A DNA stretch of 64,000 nt from an uncultured Paracoccaceae bacterium (GTDB lineage: Bacteria > Pseudomonadota > Alphaproteobacteria > Rhodobacterales > Rhodobacteraceae), in contig CANNFU010000001.1 in NCBI GenBank assembly GCA_947503965.1, positions 558,001 through 622,000 of the forward strand. Reading direction: 5' to 3'. The first letter of the stretch is position 1. Every line of letters starts with the position of its first letter. The position numbers and the translations under genes were made by a program. Below the pieces are notes generated by a model. It was not told the DNA's origin. It ran no database searches and was given only the letters and a program-made list of their open reading frames with translations. Shown piece by piece: positions 27,694 through 38,540 of this stretch.

Positions 27694-29498
27694 CAGAAAG
27701 TCCTTTCTTTGGGCGCGATCTTTGCCTCTGAAATCCCGCCTTCGGCTTCAGTCGTCAGCGCATCCGTGATCACCGGACGATAGCTCAGCTTGACCTTTGC
27801 GCCATCGACATGGCTGATCGTGTGAACACGCCATTTTTCATCGTCGCGCGTTGCGTAGTCCTCGTGCGCATGCGCGCCGCGGCTTTCCTTGCGCGCTTCG
27901 GCCCCGACGATTGTCGCCAGCGCGTTTGGCATCAGGTTGGTCAGTTCCAGCGTTTCCATCAGGTCGCTGTTCCACACAAGGCTGCGGTCGGTGACTTTCA
28001 GATCGTCCATCTTGCCTGCGATGGCCGTCATCTTTTTGACGCCTTCGCCCAGCGTCTTGTCGGTACGGAACACAGCCGCATCGGCCTGCATCGCCTTTTG
28101 CATCTCCAGACGCAATTCGGCGGTGCCGGTTGTGCCATCCGCATGGCGCAACCCGTCAAACCGGTCAAAGCACTGGTCAATTGATGTCTGGTTCAAAGTC
28201 GGGTTTGGTGCATCCCGATCGACAACCTTACCGGCCTGAATGGCCGCTGCACGCCCGAATACAACGAGGTCAATCAGGCTGTTTGATCCCAACCGGTTTG
28301 CGCCATGAACAGATGCACAGCCCGCCTCGCCCACGGCCATCAGACCGGGCACCACACGGTTAGGGTCTTTCTTGGTCGGGTGCAGCACCTCGCCCATATA
28401 ATTCGTGGGGATACCGCCCATATTGTAATGCACGGTGGGCAATACCGGGATCGGCTCTTTGGTCACATCCACACCTGCAAAGATGCGGGCGCTTTCCGAA
28501 ATACCCGGCAAACGCTCCGCCAGCGCCTCTTTCGGAAGATGGTTGAGGTTCAGGTGGATATGGTCGCCGTCGGCGCCCACGCCGCGCCCTTCGCGGATTT
28601 CCATCGTCATGCAACGGCTGACATAATCGCGGGGGGCGAGGTCCTTGTAGTTGGGCGCGTAACGCTCCATGAACCGCTCGCCTTCGGAGTTGGTGAGGTA
28701 GCCGCCTTCACCGCGCGCACCTTCGGTGATCAGGCAGCCTGCACCGTAGATGCCAGTGGGGTGGAATTGCACGAACTCCATATCCTGCAACGGCAACCCC
28801 TGACGGGCCACCATCCCGCCACCATCGCCCGTGCAGGTGTGCGCGGACGTGGCGCTGAAATAAGCGCGGCCATAACCACCCGTCGCCAGAACAACTGTCT
28901 TGGCGTTGAAAACATGCATTGTGCCGTCATCCAGCTTCCACGCAATGACCCCCTGACAGATGCCATCATCTGACATGATCAGATCAAGCGCGAAGTATTC
29001 GATGTAGAACTCAGCCTGCTGTTTCAGCGATTGCCCGTACAATGTGTGCAGGATTGCGTGGCCGGTGCGGTCAGCCGCGGCACAGGTGCGCTGCACCGGG
29101 GGGCCTTCACCGAATTCCGTTGTGTGGCCGCCAAATGGGCGTTGATAAATCTTCCCCTCTTCAGTGCGGGAAAACGGCACGCCGTAATGCTCCAATTCAT
29201 AAACCGCCTTGGGCGCTTCACGGGCAAGGTACTCCATCGCATCGGTGTCACCCAGCCAATCTGACCCTTTGACGGTGTCATACATGTGCCACTGCCAGTG
29301 ATCAGGGCCCATGTTGGACAAGGATGCCGCGATCCCGCCCTGTGCCGCCACAGTGTGCGACCGGGTCGGGAAAACTTTGGTGATACAGGCGGTGCGCAGG
29401 CCCTGTTCGGCCAGGCCCAGTGTTGCGCGCAGACCAGCGCCACCTGCCCCTACAACAATCGCATCATAGGTGTGGGTTTCGTATTCATAAGCTGCCAT
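27693..29498 (-). CDS. sdhA: Succinate dehydrogenase flavoprotein subunit
   Basis: A 601-residue catalytic subunit of complex II that oxidises succinate to fumarate. The FAD-binding motif ([11 protein letters not shown]), the covalent-FAD His segment ([10 protein letters not shown]), the active-site HPTGIYGAG and the [16 protein letters not shown] motif are visible. The ATG at 29498 gives the standard N-terminus MAAYEYETH; an upstream open extension is ignored. It is 19 bp downstream of sdhD. Confidence 0.98.
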   Translation of the reverse strand: MAAYEYETHTYDAIVVGAGGAGLRATLGLAEQGLRTACITKVFPTRSHTVAAQGGIAASLSNMGPDHWQWHMYDTVKGSDWLGDTDAMEYLAREAPKAVYELEHYGVPFSRTEEGKIYQRPFGGHTTEFGEGPPVQRTCAAADRTGHAILHTLYGQSLKQQAEFYIEYFALDLIMSDDGICQGVIAWKLDDGTMHVFNAKTVVLATGGYGRAYFSATSAHTCTGDGGGMVARQGLPLQDMEFVQFHPTGIYGAGCLITEGARGEGGYLTNSEGERFMERYAPNYKDLAPRDYVSRCMTMEIREGRGVGADGDHIHLNLNHLPKEALAERLPGISESARIFAGVDVTKEPIPVLPTVHYNMGGIPTNYMGEVLHPTKKDPNRVVPGLMAVGEAGCASVHGANRLGSNSLIDLVVFGRAAAIQAGKVVDRDAPNPTLNQTSIDQCFDRFDGLRHADGTTGTAELRLEMQKAMQADAAVFRTDKTLGEGVKKMTAIAGKMDDLKVTDRSLVWNSDLMETLELTNLMPNALATIVGAEARKESRGAHAHEDYATRDDEKWRVHTISHVDGAKVKLSYRPVITDALTTEAEGGISEAKIAPKERTF

Positions 29499-29517
29499 GT
29501 GGGTTGCTCCGGACGGA

Positions 29518-29889
29518 TTAAAGGGCGATGCGCACGATTGCGAAAATCGCAAAGGCGGCAGCGGCGTAGGACACGCAGATCATCGCGATGATCAGAACTT
29601 TGCGGGCAAGTCCGTGAACGTAATCCTCGATCAGGGTCTGCACGCCCAGGCGGAAATGAAACCATCCCACCAGCATGGTCAGGATCGCAACAACAGCGGG
29701 GAATGGGCGCTGGTAATAGGCAATCACCTCTTCATAGGGCGACCCAAGGATCCAGCCAAAGGTGAACACAAAAAGCGGGATCAGGATCAAAAGCGCGGCG
29801 GATGTCACCATCATCTGCCAATGATGCTCGGTCCCGGTCTTGGCCGAACCCATACCCTCAGCGCGCTTGCGGTCAGTCAAAAAAGCCAT
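29518..29889 (-). CDS. sdhD: Succinate dehydrogenase membrane anchor, SdhD
   Basis: A 123-residue inner-membrane protein with three predicted transmembrane helices (about residues 25-45, 57-78 and 96-118). The segment with H and D in [12 protein letters not shown] matches the haem- and quinone-site side of SdhD. It lies 12 bp after sdhC and 19 bp before sdhA. Confidence 0.92.
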   Translation of the reverse strand: MAFLTDRKRAEGMGSAKTGTEHHWQMMVTSAALLILIPLFVFTFGWILGSPYEEVIAYYQRPFPAVVAILTMLVGWFHFRLGVQTLIEDYVHGLARKVLIIAMICVSYAAAAFAIFAIVRIAL

Positions 29890-29901
29890 GAAATCTGCCC
29901 C

Positions 29902-30285
29902 TTACAGTACAATAACGGTGAAGATGGTCATCAGCACCGACACCACCATCATCATTTGGCCCGCAAGCTCGGATTTCTCAACGTCCAGCATCCTGCCACT
30001 GTCCCAGATCAGATGGCGAATACCGCCAAGCATGTGATACCACAGCGCCAGAACCGAAAAGAACATCACCAGATCGCCAAACCAACTTGTCAGGAAACCA
30101 TTGGCTGTCGCAAAAGCCTCTGGCCCTGACGCGGCGGCGACAAACCACCAGACAATCATAAGGGCGGCAACAATCAGCGCGTTCCCAGAAATACGCACAA
30201 GGATCGACGTCATCGACGTCAGTTGCGGACGATAAATCGTCAGGTGCGGAGAAAGAGGGCGATTACCCCGATTAACATCAGCCAT
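29902..30285 (-). CDS. sdhC: Succinate dehydrogenase cytochrome b556 subunit
   Basis: A 127-residue inner-membrane protein and first gene of the sdh operon. The N-terminal RPLSPHLTIYRPQLTS motif (quinone site) and the haem-ligand His in HMLGGIRHLIWD are both present, with three transmembrane helices. GAAGGGA precedes the ATG. A pair of TGTGATCACA sites lies 139-170 bp upstream. Confidence 0.96.
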   Translation of the reverse strand: MADVNRGNRPLSPHLTIYRPQLTSMTSILVRISGNALIVAALMIVWWFVAAASGPEAFATANGFLTSWFGDLVMFFSVLALWYHMLGGIRHLIWDSGRMLDVEKSELAGQMMMVVSVLMTIFTVIVL

Positions 30286-30423
30286 ATTTGTTCCCTTCGG
30301 TGGCTATCTCTGTCTGGCTCGACAGCGCCTTGGCCCCGTTTTGCACCATTCCGTTGCAAGAGTCACGCCGGGCGATACCCGAAAGACGCGAAAAATGGTC
30401 GCGATTCACGTAAATTTCCAATA

Positions 30424-30454
30424 TGTGATCACAGCCAAAAAATTTGTGATCACA
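30424..30454. promoter_or_regulatory. Paired TGTGATCACA operators upstream of sdhC
   Basis: Two perfect copies of the palindrome TGTGATCACA (30424-30433 and 30445-30454) have centres 21 bp apart, two helical turns. A weaker TGTGATGAAA occurs at 30484. The 360-bp region 30286-30645 is otherwise free of genes and must hold the sdh promoter. The same pair with the same spacing occurs before sucC, and a single copy precedes the GntR gene, which is the best candidate for the binding protein. Confidence 0.75.
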
Positions 30455-30645
30455 GGCGGCATGGTGGGGAACCGATGTGCATCTGTGATGAAATCGCGAC
30501 GTTCGAAACATCTCCGTCCCTGATACCACTGTCGTCGCTTCAAGGATCAGCTTTCGGGTGATTTGAAACCTGTTTGTTGTCATGGCAATGATCAATGCAA
30601 TATCGGCCAAAGACCAAATCGCTGCGGCAGTGTTGGGGCGGTCCC

Positions 30646-31434
30646 TCAGATCGCCTGGAACTTTGCAGCTGTGGGATGCACGCCGCGGCGTGTCTGACCG
30701 ACTTCAAAGAATACGCATGCGAAACCGTTTGATCGGTAGCTCTGCATCGCCAACCATGCCTTTCTGGCCTCAGCGATATAACTTTCGTCATCAGCGTGTT
30801 GAACGGGTTGTGGATTAAAGCCCAGAACAATCGTCTTTCTGGTAACGCGACAAAATTCGGCAAGGATATCCAGCCATTGATCCGGATGGGCGTATGCCTC
30901 GATCGCCTGATAACAGCACAGCACGTCAAAGCTTTTATCCGCATAGCCGTAGGGCAACGCGCCGCCGTCAAACAGATCCACCTCAAGATCAAGGGATTCG
31001 ATAATCGATTGGTAGGGCCAGCCAGCGACAGGCTCAGACCGGGTATTTTCATGCGCAGTCTCTTTGACCTGGCTCAGCAGATCGCTGTGCCATGTCTTGC
31101 GCACGCCTTTATGCATCGCGCCGCTTCCTTCAACCGCCCAGGCGTAGTCGGTTCCCCGAACCTTGTGGCCATGATTGCGCCAAATCTCGAGCATGGCACC
31201 ATGTGCGGTTGAAAACTCGAGAATATCGAGGCTTTCGCCAGTCGTCAGCGTTTCCGGCATGTGCATGTTGATACGCGCCCATGCACGCCGACAATTCTGC
31301 CCACGATGGAGGTATTTCCACATCGTGCGCATGATTTCTGCGTCAGTATAGCCGCCCAGCCGATAGTGCGCCCCGTAGGAGGCATCAAGATCCCGAACCC
31401 AGGCGTTGGCGGCATTAATCATATAGTTTTGCAT
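30646..31434 (-). CDS. SAM-dependent methyltransferase-like protein
   Basis: About 262 residues. LDILEFSTAHGAMLEIW resembles the SAM-binding loop and LPYGYADKSFDVLCCYQAIE the post-I motif of class I methyltransferases (Methyltransf_11-like). The N-terminal segment before residue ~80 is not recognised. Start codons are uncertain: ATG 31434, GTG 31458 and TTG 31461 are all in frame and none has a good ribosome-binding site. It is alone between sdhC and mch, and its substrate is unknown. Confidence 0.7.
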   Translation of the reverse strand: MQNYMINAANAWVRDLDASYGAHYRLGGYTDAEIMRTMWKYLHRGQNCRRAWARINMHMPETLTTGESLDILEFSTAHGAMLEIWRNHGHKVRGTDYAWAVEGSGAMHKGVRKTWHSDLLSQVKETAHENTRSEPVAGWPYQSIIESLDLEVDLFDGGALPYGYADKSFDVLCCYQAIEAYAHPDQWLDILAEFCRVTRKTIVLGFNPQPVQHADDESYIAEARKAWLAMQSYRSNGFACVFFEVGQTRRGVHPTAAKFQAI

Positions 31435-31617
31435 TTTGAACCACGCGGTGTTGCGCACCAAACTGGTGGGTATTCTTAGCTGACGACGTCCGGCGAAAGT
31501 CTGGCCGAAGCGCCTATCATTGCGTTACGTCAAACGTCAAGCAATCCTTGTTCCACAGTCATCTGCACAAGCAGGACGCCGCCTGAACAGGGCCGCGAAA
31601 TTACAGACGGCCAGCAT

Positions 31618-32643
31618 TCAAACGGGCATCAACGCCCAGTAGTCAAGATCAAGCAGCACATCCGGGTGGTACTTACCGTCGTCCCCGCGCAGAACGCCCC
31701 CCTCGCCCTTGCTTGCGACAAGCCGCAGACGGATCGCGCCAACACCGGGCGCGTCTACCTCCGCCACATCCAAAACCTCGGACCAGGCCCGCACGGTATC
31801 ACCAGCAAAGCACGGGTTCGCATGTGCGCCGCCATTCAGCGCAACGATCATCTGCGCATTCGCCAACCCATTAAACGACAACGCCCGCGCGAGCGAGATC
31901 ACGTGCCCACCATAGATCAACCGCTTGCCATCGGGCCGGTTGGTCGCGTCAAAATGCACCTTGGCCGTGTTCTGCCACAGGCGCGTGGCCAGCATATGTT
32001 CGGCCTCTTCGACCGTCACACCTTCCACGTGATCAATGATTTCGCCGACCTGATAGTCACCCAACCGATGCGGCTCTCCCGCCAGCGCAAAGTCATAATC
32101 CGCGAAGGACAGCCAATCCGGCACTAACAGATCCGCCGGGCAGACCGAACCGGCCAGCTGCGGAAGAACTGCGTCTGGCGCAGGCCCGTCGCCGCGTTTG
32201 CGGACCATCACCCAGCGCACATATTCCAGAACATCCTCGCCCCGCTGATTGCGTCCGGTTGTGCGCACCCAGACAACACCCGACTTCCCATTCGAATTTT
32301 GCTTGATCCCGATTACCTCGGAAACCGAAGTCAGCGTATCGCCGGGATAGACCGGGCGCAGCCAGCGCCCCTCTGCATAACCCAGATTAGCCACCGCGTT
32401 CAGCGAAACGTCGGGAACGGTTTTCCCAAACACCGTATGAAACGTGATCAGATCATCAACCGGGGACGCCGGCAAACCGCAGGCCCGTGCAAATTCGTCA
32501 GACGAATAAAGTGCGGCGCGCGCAGGATATAGCGCGTGGTACATCGCCCGCTCCCCGCCCGAAATCGTGCGTGGAACCGCATGGGTAATCACGTCACCAA
32601 CGGCATAATCCTCGAAAAACCGGCCTGCGTTTGTCTTGCTCAT
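31618..32643 (-). CDS. mch: Mesaconyl-CoA hydratase
   Basis: A 341-residue protein with two hot-dog (MaoC-like) domains, the length of Rhodobacter mesaconyl-CoA hydratase. It interconverts mesaconyl-CoA and beta-methylmalyl-CoA in the ethylmalonyl-CoA pathway. Catalytic-type segments YALYPAR-like near the N-terminus and IYGGHVISLARAL in the second domain fit the family. It is last in a four-gene operon with the mcl2-type gene, nnrU and a DUF1737 gene, and overlaps the latter by 4 bp. Confidence 0.92.
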   Translation of the reverse strand: MSKTNAGRFFEDYAVGDVITHAVPRTISGGERAMYHALYPARAALYSSDEFARACGLPASPVDDLITFHTVFGKTVPDVSLNAVANLGYAEGRWLRPVYPGDTLTSVSEVIGIKQNSNGKSGVVWVRTTGRNQRGEDVLEYVRWVMVRKRGDGPAPDAVLPQLAGSVCPADLLVPDWLSFADYDFALAGEPHRLGDYQVGEIIDHVEGVTVEEAEHMLATRLWQNTAKVHFDATNRPDGKRLIYGGHVISLARALSFNGLANAQMIVALNGGAHANPCFAGDTVRAWSEVLDVAEVDAPGVGAIRLRLVASKGEGGVLRGDDGKYHPDVLLDLDYWALMPV

Positions 32644-32843
32644 TGTTCACCCAGTTTCATGTCCGACGAATAGGGTTTTTCGACGTCCTTCGTCACCGCC
32701 TGCCCGCAGCGCATCACACCGTTCGCGTGGTCATAGGCATAGGTCGGATCGCCATAAAGCTCCCACCCCTTTGACAGCGCCTCTGACACTTTGTGGCAAA
32801 AGGCAGAGGTGTCATCGTCGGTCAACAACCTGTAAATCTTCAT
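32640..32843 (-). CDS. DUF1737 small protein
   Basis: A 67-residue cytosolic protein of the DUF1737 type, recognised from MKIYRLLTDDDTSAFCHKVS and GWELYGDPTYAYD. No function is established. It is tightly packed, 4 bp after nnrU and overlapping mch by 4 bp, so it is co-expressed with the ethylmalonyl-CoA genes. Confidence 0.85.
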   Translation of the reverse strand: MKIYRLLTDDDTSAFCHKVSEALSKGWELYGDPTYAYDHANGVMRCGQAVTKDVEKPYSSDMKLGEQ

Positions 32844-32847
32844 AGCT

Positions 32848-33402
32848 TTACCCCCAAGGTGTCACGCCCAGCGCGTAGTGAATGCCCATCACGACGACAG
32901 TGACAATGAAAGTGATTACAATCGCCACGATCTCTTTCTTGAACGGCGCGCGCTGTGGGCGTTCCCACGGGCCGTCCTGCGCGTTGATCAGCAGCACCTC
33001 GACGATCGCCCACGCCAACAGACCACCAAACAAAACAAATGATGGCAAATCGCCATTCACCAACAAATGTGCCACGGCCCAGATCGAAAAGCCGGTCAAT
33101 TGCGGGTGGCGTACCTTGGTACCCAGCCAGATTTTTGCACCTTTCGCGCCACTGGCCGCATAAAAGTAAAAAGCCAGAACCATCAATAGGTTGTTGATGC
33201 CAACCCACATCGGGTCGCGCCCCCAATAGACCGGACCGTCTGCTGCGCGATAGCCCAGCACCATCAAGATAACGCTGATCACGATCAGTACCGCAAACAG
33301 CCCCTTGCCCTTTTCACCTAATGCGGCACGTGGTCCCGGGGCCAGACGTTTGAACAAATGGGCGCCCCACCACAGGGCAACACCGGAAATGAGAAGTGTC
33401 AT
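32848..33402 (-). CDS. NnrU-family membrane protein
   Basis: A 184-residue inner-membrane protein with five or so transmembrane helices. RHPQLTGFSIWAVAHLLVNGD is the NnrU signature. NnrU was named from nitrite/nitric-oxide metabolism genes, but no denitrification genes are present here, so its role in this operon is unclear. It overlaps the mcl2-type gene by 4 bp. Confidence 0.88.
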   Translation of the reverse strand: MTLLISGVALWWGAHLFKRLAPGPRAALGEKGKGLFAVLIVISVILMVLGYRAADGPVYWGRDPMWVGINNLLMVLAFYFYAASGAKGAKIWLGTKVRHPQLTGFSIWAVAHLLVNGDLPSFVLFGGLLAWAIVEVLLINAQDGPWERPQRAPFKKEIVAIVITFIVTVVVMGIHYALGVTPWG

Positions 33403-34241
33403 GTATTCTCCAACGCAGCGATTGCTTCAGCTTTCGCCAAGGTCGCCCGCGCCGTGACGATATGCAAGTTCTCAACAATGCGGCCATCCACCACGGCCAC
33501 CCCCTGCCCCTCGGCCTCTGCCGCCTCGAACGCGGCGATCTGGCGGCGGGCCAGGTCGATCTCTTCTTCCGTCGGACCAAAGGCCGCGTTGGCGATGGCA
33601 ACCTGAGCCGGATGGATCAGGGTTTTGCCGTCAAAGCCCATATCGCGGCCCTCCGCACATTCCGCGCGCAGGCCATCCTCATCCTTGAACGCGTTATAGA
33701 CGCCGTCCAGCACGACAATCCCGGCCGCGCGCGCGGCGAGCACACAAATCTGCAGCGAAGCCGACAAAGCGGCGCGCGTGCGCGACCCCAGATCTTTCGC
33801 CAGATCATTCGTGCCCAACACAAAGCCCGCGATACGGGGATGGTTTGCAATATTCGGCGCATGCAGAATGCCTTGCGGTGTCTCCATCATCGCCCAGATC
33901 GGCAAATCCGGGATAAGGGCCGCAAGCGCATCAACATCATCGGTGCCATTGACCTTAGGCAGCAGGATCGCGTCGCATTCCATGGCAGCAACCGCTGCGG
34001 CATCCGCCCGTCCCCATTCGGTATCCAGCCCGTTGATCCGCACAATCCGCAACCGGCTACCATAACCGCCATCCGCCAATGCGGCATGCAGCGTATCGCG
34101 TGCGGCCACCTTGGCATCTGGGGCGACTGCGTCTTCCAGATCAAACAGGATTACATCAATGGGCAATCCCCGCGCCTTGTCCAGCGCCCGATCCTTTGAG
34201 CCGGGGATATAAAGCGCAGAGCGGTAGGGGCGTTCATGCAT
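33399..34241 (-). CDS. mcl2: CitE-like lyase/thioesterase, Mcl2 type ((3S)-malyl-CoA thioesterase)
   Basis: A 280-residue TIM-barrel protein of the HpcH/CitE family. RSALYIPGSKDRALDKARG, FDLEDAVAP and the metal-site glutamate in MMETPQGIL are visible. The N-terminus and length match Rhodobacter Mcl2, which hydrolyses (3S)-malyl-CoA to malate, better than the longer Mcl1 lyase. The choice between thioesterase and lyase rests on this resemblance only. ATG at 34241 has AGGAAG upstream. It is the first gene of the operon with nnrU, DUF1737 and mch. Confidence 0.82.
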   Translation of the reverse strand: MHERPYRSALYIPGSKDRALDKARGLPIDVILFDLEDAVAPDAKVAARDTLHAALADGGYGSRLRIVRINGLDTEWGRADAAAVAAMECDAILLPKVNGTDDVDALAALIPDLPIWAMMETPQGILHAPNIANHPRIAGFVLGTNDLAKDLGSRTRAALSASLQICVLAARAAGIVVLDGVYNAFKDEDGLRAECAEGRDMGFDGKTLIHPAQVAIANAAFGPTEEEIDLARRQIAAFEAAEAEGQGVAVVDGRIVENLHIVTARATLAKAEAIAALENT

Positions 34242-34443
34242 CGAATCTTCCTCGTAATAATGTTGCGCGGAAAAGGGCAGAAATTCACAAATCATTCAAG
34301 GCAAAATTGCCGCGATGCAGCAAATCACGCACCGTCACGGTGTATTAACCAATTTGCCTCAAGTTGAACTGACAATTTGCTCCACTTGCCCGACTGCGAC
34401 GGACGATCAGCCGCGGTCTTCCTCTTGCAACAAGGTGAACCAA

Positions 34444-34758
34444 ATGAAGCGTAATATCTTTCTGATGTCTTTTGGCTTTGGGGCCATGATACTGGCTGCG
34501 GGTCAGGTGAATGCCCAAACCCGCAACTGCGCCGATCACGCCCAGGTCGTAGAACGGCTTGCCGAACGCTACGGCGAAAGCCGCCAGTCCATTGGCCTTG
34601 GCAGTGACAACGCAGTGGTTGAAATGTTCGCGTCAGCTGAAACGGGATCATGGACAATCACCGTGACACGGCCCGGCGGCCCGACATGTCTGGTCGCGGC
34701 AGGTCAGGCCTATCAGCATGTCAACGAACCACTGCCAGTGGACGACAGCGGCGCCTGA
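34444..34758 (+). CDS. Small exported protein of unknown function
   Basis: A 104-residue protein with a signal peptide (cut near residue 24, VNAQ-TRN). The mature part has two cysteines (NCADHAQ and PTCLVAAG) that may form a disulfide, and a segment YGESRQSIGLGSDNAVVEMF that I recall from conserved short proteins in Rhodobacteraceae. AAGGTG lies 9 bases upstream of the ATG. A strong terminator follows. Confidence 0.8.
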   Translation: MKRNIFLMSFGFGAMILAAGQVNAQTRNCADHAQVVERLAERYGESRQSIGLGSDNAVVEMFASAETGSWTITVTRPGGPTCLVAAGQAYQHVNEPLPVDDSGA

Positions 34759-34771
34759 TCATCCCAAACGC

Positions 34772-34800
34772 AAAAGGCCGCCAGATCAGGGCGGCCTTTT
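34772..34800. terminator. Bidirectional rho-independent terminator
   Basis: AAAAGGCCGCC and GGCGGCCTTTT form a perfect stem around AGATCAG, with T-tracts on both strands. It separates the small exported protein gene from the convergent TauE-like gene. Confidence 0.9.
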
Positions 34801-36677
<1,877 letters not shown>

Positions 36678-36701
36678 AACTCTGATAAAAAGACTATTTT
36701 T

Positions 36702-36730
36702 ACGGGCGCCACTACACGGGCGCCCGTTTT
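36702..36730 (+). terminator. Rho-independent terminator of mdh
   Basis: ACGGGCGCC and GGCGCCCGT form a perfect 9-bp stem with an 8-base loop and are followed by TTT. It begins 25 bp after the mdh stop. Confidence 0.88.
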
Positions 36731-36822
36731 CGTTTAAAGCTATTTTGGATTTTTTGCCTATCGCCCTTCACAATCATCAATTTATGAACTATGTTCACGT
36801 TTAGGCAATTTGGAGTGAACAC

Positions 36823-38049
36823 ATGTCTCGTCTCATCTGCATAACGGCAATTACCGCCAGTCTCGGCATGTTTGCACATGCCGCACAGGCGCAGGATTAC
36901 AGTGCCCAGTTCGGCAAACTCGGCATTAACGGAACGGTTGCGGCGCTCTCTGCGATCGAAGACCCGACACCTTCGGACCGGTTCGCATTGGGTGGCGCAT
37001 TGTTCCTGCAAGGGATCGAAGCCACGTTTCAGGAACGCTACCGTGTTGGCATCAATGATCTGGGCCTGGGCATTCCGGGACTCAGTACAGAGCTGAATTT
37101 CAACCCTACCCCCGATCCATTCACGCCGAACGTGATTTCGGACCTCTTCACGCAAATCGGAACCAGCATGGACCGGGCGCAAGAGGTAATGACTCCGATC
37201 CCCAGCGCGGATGACGTCTCTGTCACCCTCGATCTCAATCAGATCTGGTTTGATATCAACGCGAACGAAGTCCGCGACGCGGGCGAGGATTTGCTGCCGA
37301 TCATGGTGCCATTGTTCGTCAATCGCTGGCAGGTGCAGGACACGCTGGCCGCGTTCGAGGCGGCGGGCGGCGCACCGACGATCACCTTTGATACATCAGA
37401 TGTGGCCTGGCTTCAGGCCTACACCCATGTCTTTGCGGGCACCGCCGAACTGGGCATGGCATTTGATCCAACCGACGTGATCGCGAAGGTTCAGACCAAT
37501 GCCAACACCATCGCCGAAATGCGTGGGGGACCCGGCCCCATGATGTTCATATCGCAGGAAGACGAAAAAATCGCAGATATCGTGACAATTGTTCTGGACG
37601 TTCTGGAACAGGAACCGGACCCCATCCACACGCGCGCAGCGCTCGAAGATTTCCGCGCTGTCATCCGTCATAATCTGGAATTTTGGGACCGGGTACGAGC
37701 AGAAACGGACAACAAACGGGAGTTCATTCCCAATGCCACACAACAAAGCGCACTTGGGATGCTGTTCCCCGAAAACATCGACACCGCTTGGCAGGCCGTT
37801 CTGGCCGAGGCATCGATGGTGCTTGAGGGCGAGCTGTTAATCCCACACTGGCGCACAGGTGATCGAGTGGGCATCAACATTAACAAATGGCTGGAACATC
37901 CATCGCCGCTGGACGTCATCGGGGTTATCGCCGGCTCTGACCTTGCTCCCTACATGGAACGGGGTCGCGTGGCGACCGGTGACGCCATAGCACAATTCGA
38001 CCGTGCCACCGGCGGCAACTTTGCCCTTTTCGCTTTTACGCTGAATTAG
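36823..38049 (+). CDS. Exported protein of unknown function with a calcium-loop-like motif
   Basis: A 408-residue protein with a signal peptide (cut near residue 23, AQAQ-DYS). No known domain is recognised. The stretch DINANEVRDAGED near residue 147 has the spacing of acidic and Asn residues of an EF-hand or dockerin calcium loop. It is a single-gene unit between the mdh terminator and its own hairpin. I cannot assign a function. Confidence 0.75.
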   Translation: MSRLICITAITASLGMFAHAAQAQDYSAQFGKLGINGTVAALSAIEDPTPSDRFALGGALFLQGIEATFQERYRVGINDLGLGIPGLSTELNFNPTPDPFTPNVISDLFTQIGTSMDRAQEVMTPIPSADDVSVTLDLNQIWFDINANEVRDAGEDLLPIMVPLFVNRWQVQDTLAAFEAAGGAPTITFDTSDVAWLQAYTHVFAGTAELGMAFDPTDVIAKVQTNANTIAEMRGGPGPMMFISQEDEKIADIVTIVLDVLEQEPDPIHTRAALEDFRAVIRHNLEFWDRVRAETDNKREFIPNATQQSALGMLFPENIDTAWQAVLAEASMVLEGELLIPHWRTGDRVGININKWLEHPSPLDVIGVIAGSDLAPYMERGRVATGDAIAQFDRATGGNFALFAFTLN

Positions 38050-38069
38050 TCGGCACACAGAAATATGAG

Positions 38070-38095
38070 GGGCAGCCGGGTCGGCTGCCCTTCTC
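38070..38095. terminator. Terminator between convergent genes
   Basis: GGGCAGCCG and CGGCTGCCC form a perfect 9-bp stem with a three-base loop, followed by TTCTC. The T-tract is weak. It lies between two converging stop codons. Confidence 0.65.
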
Positions 38096-38110
38096 GTATC
38101 AGCCGCATCG

Positions 38111-38470
38111 TCAGCAGCTGATCACGATCGTCCAGACCTCATTTGCACTGTCATACTTATCCTGACTGGACAGCCGGCTCAAGTTGCCATCGCACCCCCG
38201 GGTACTGATATAGGCGGCAGCGGCAGCGCTGGCTGAACGGCTATCCTGATCAAATGTCAGCGTCCGGCGCGCGGACCGCACGGTGATATAATACGGCCGT
38301 TCGAATGGCACGACATATGTGCGCATATCGTATCGGGCCCCGGTGGGTGACAGAAAATCATTTACCCGGTTCTCGGTCACTTCAACCGCACCTTCGGGCA
38401 GGAAACCCCCGCCTGCCTCACACGCCGTCAACATTGCCAAGGCCATCGCGGCCAATCCCAGTCTTTTCAC
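38111..38470 (-). CDS. Small lipoprotein
   Basis: A 119-residue predicted lipoprotein with the lipobox LTAC at residues 14-17. The mature part contains two cysteines (RGCDGN and a C-terminal cysteine). The GTG at 38470 is chosen because GGGGA lies 7 bases upstream and the signal sequence begins there. The function is unknown. Confidence 0.72.
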   Translation of the reverse strand: MKRLGLAAMALAMLTACEAGGGFLPEGAVEVTENRVNDFLSPTGARYDMRTYVVPFERPYYITVRSARRTLTFDQDSRSASAAAAAYISTRGCDGNLSRLSSQDKYDSANEVWTIVISC

Positions 38471-38540
38471 GTCTTGTCCCCTTTTTCTGCGCGACACCGA
38501 CACGATAGCGGTCCGACCGCATCAGGACCAGTGACAGGTT

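Noticed and set aside
30424..30454. TGTGATCACA sites as CRP binding sites
   Set aside because: CRP sites are TGTGA-N6-TCACA; here the half-sites are fused without the six-base spacer. A GntR-type operator fits better.
30484..30493. Third operator copy TGTGATGAAA before sdhC
   Set aside because: Only the left half matches, so it is not counted as a site.
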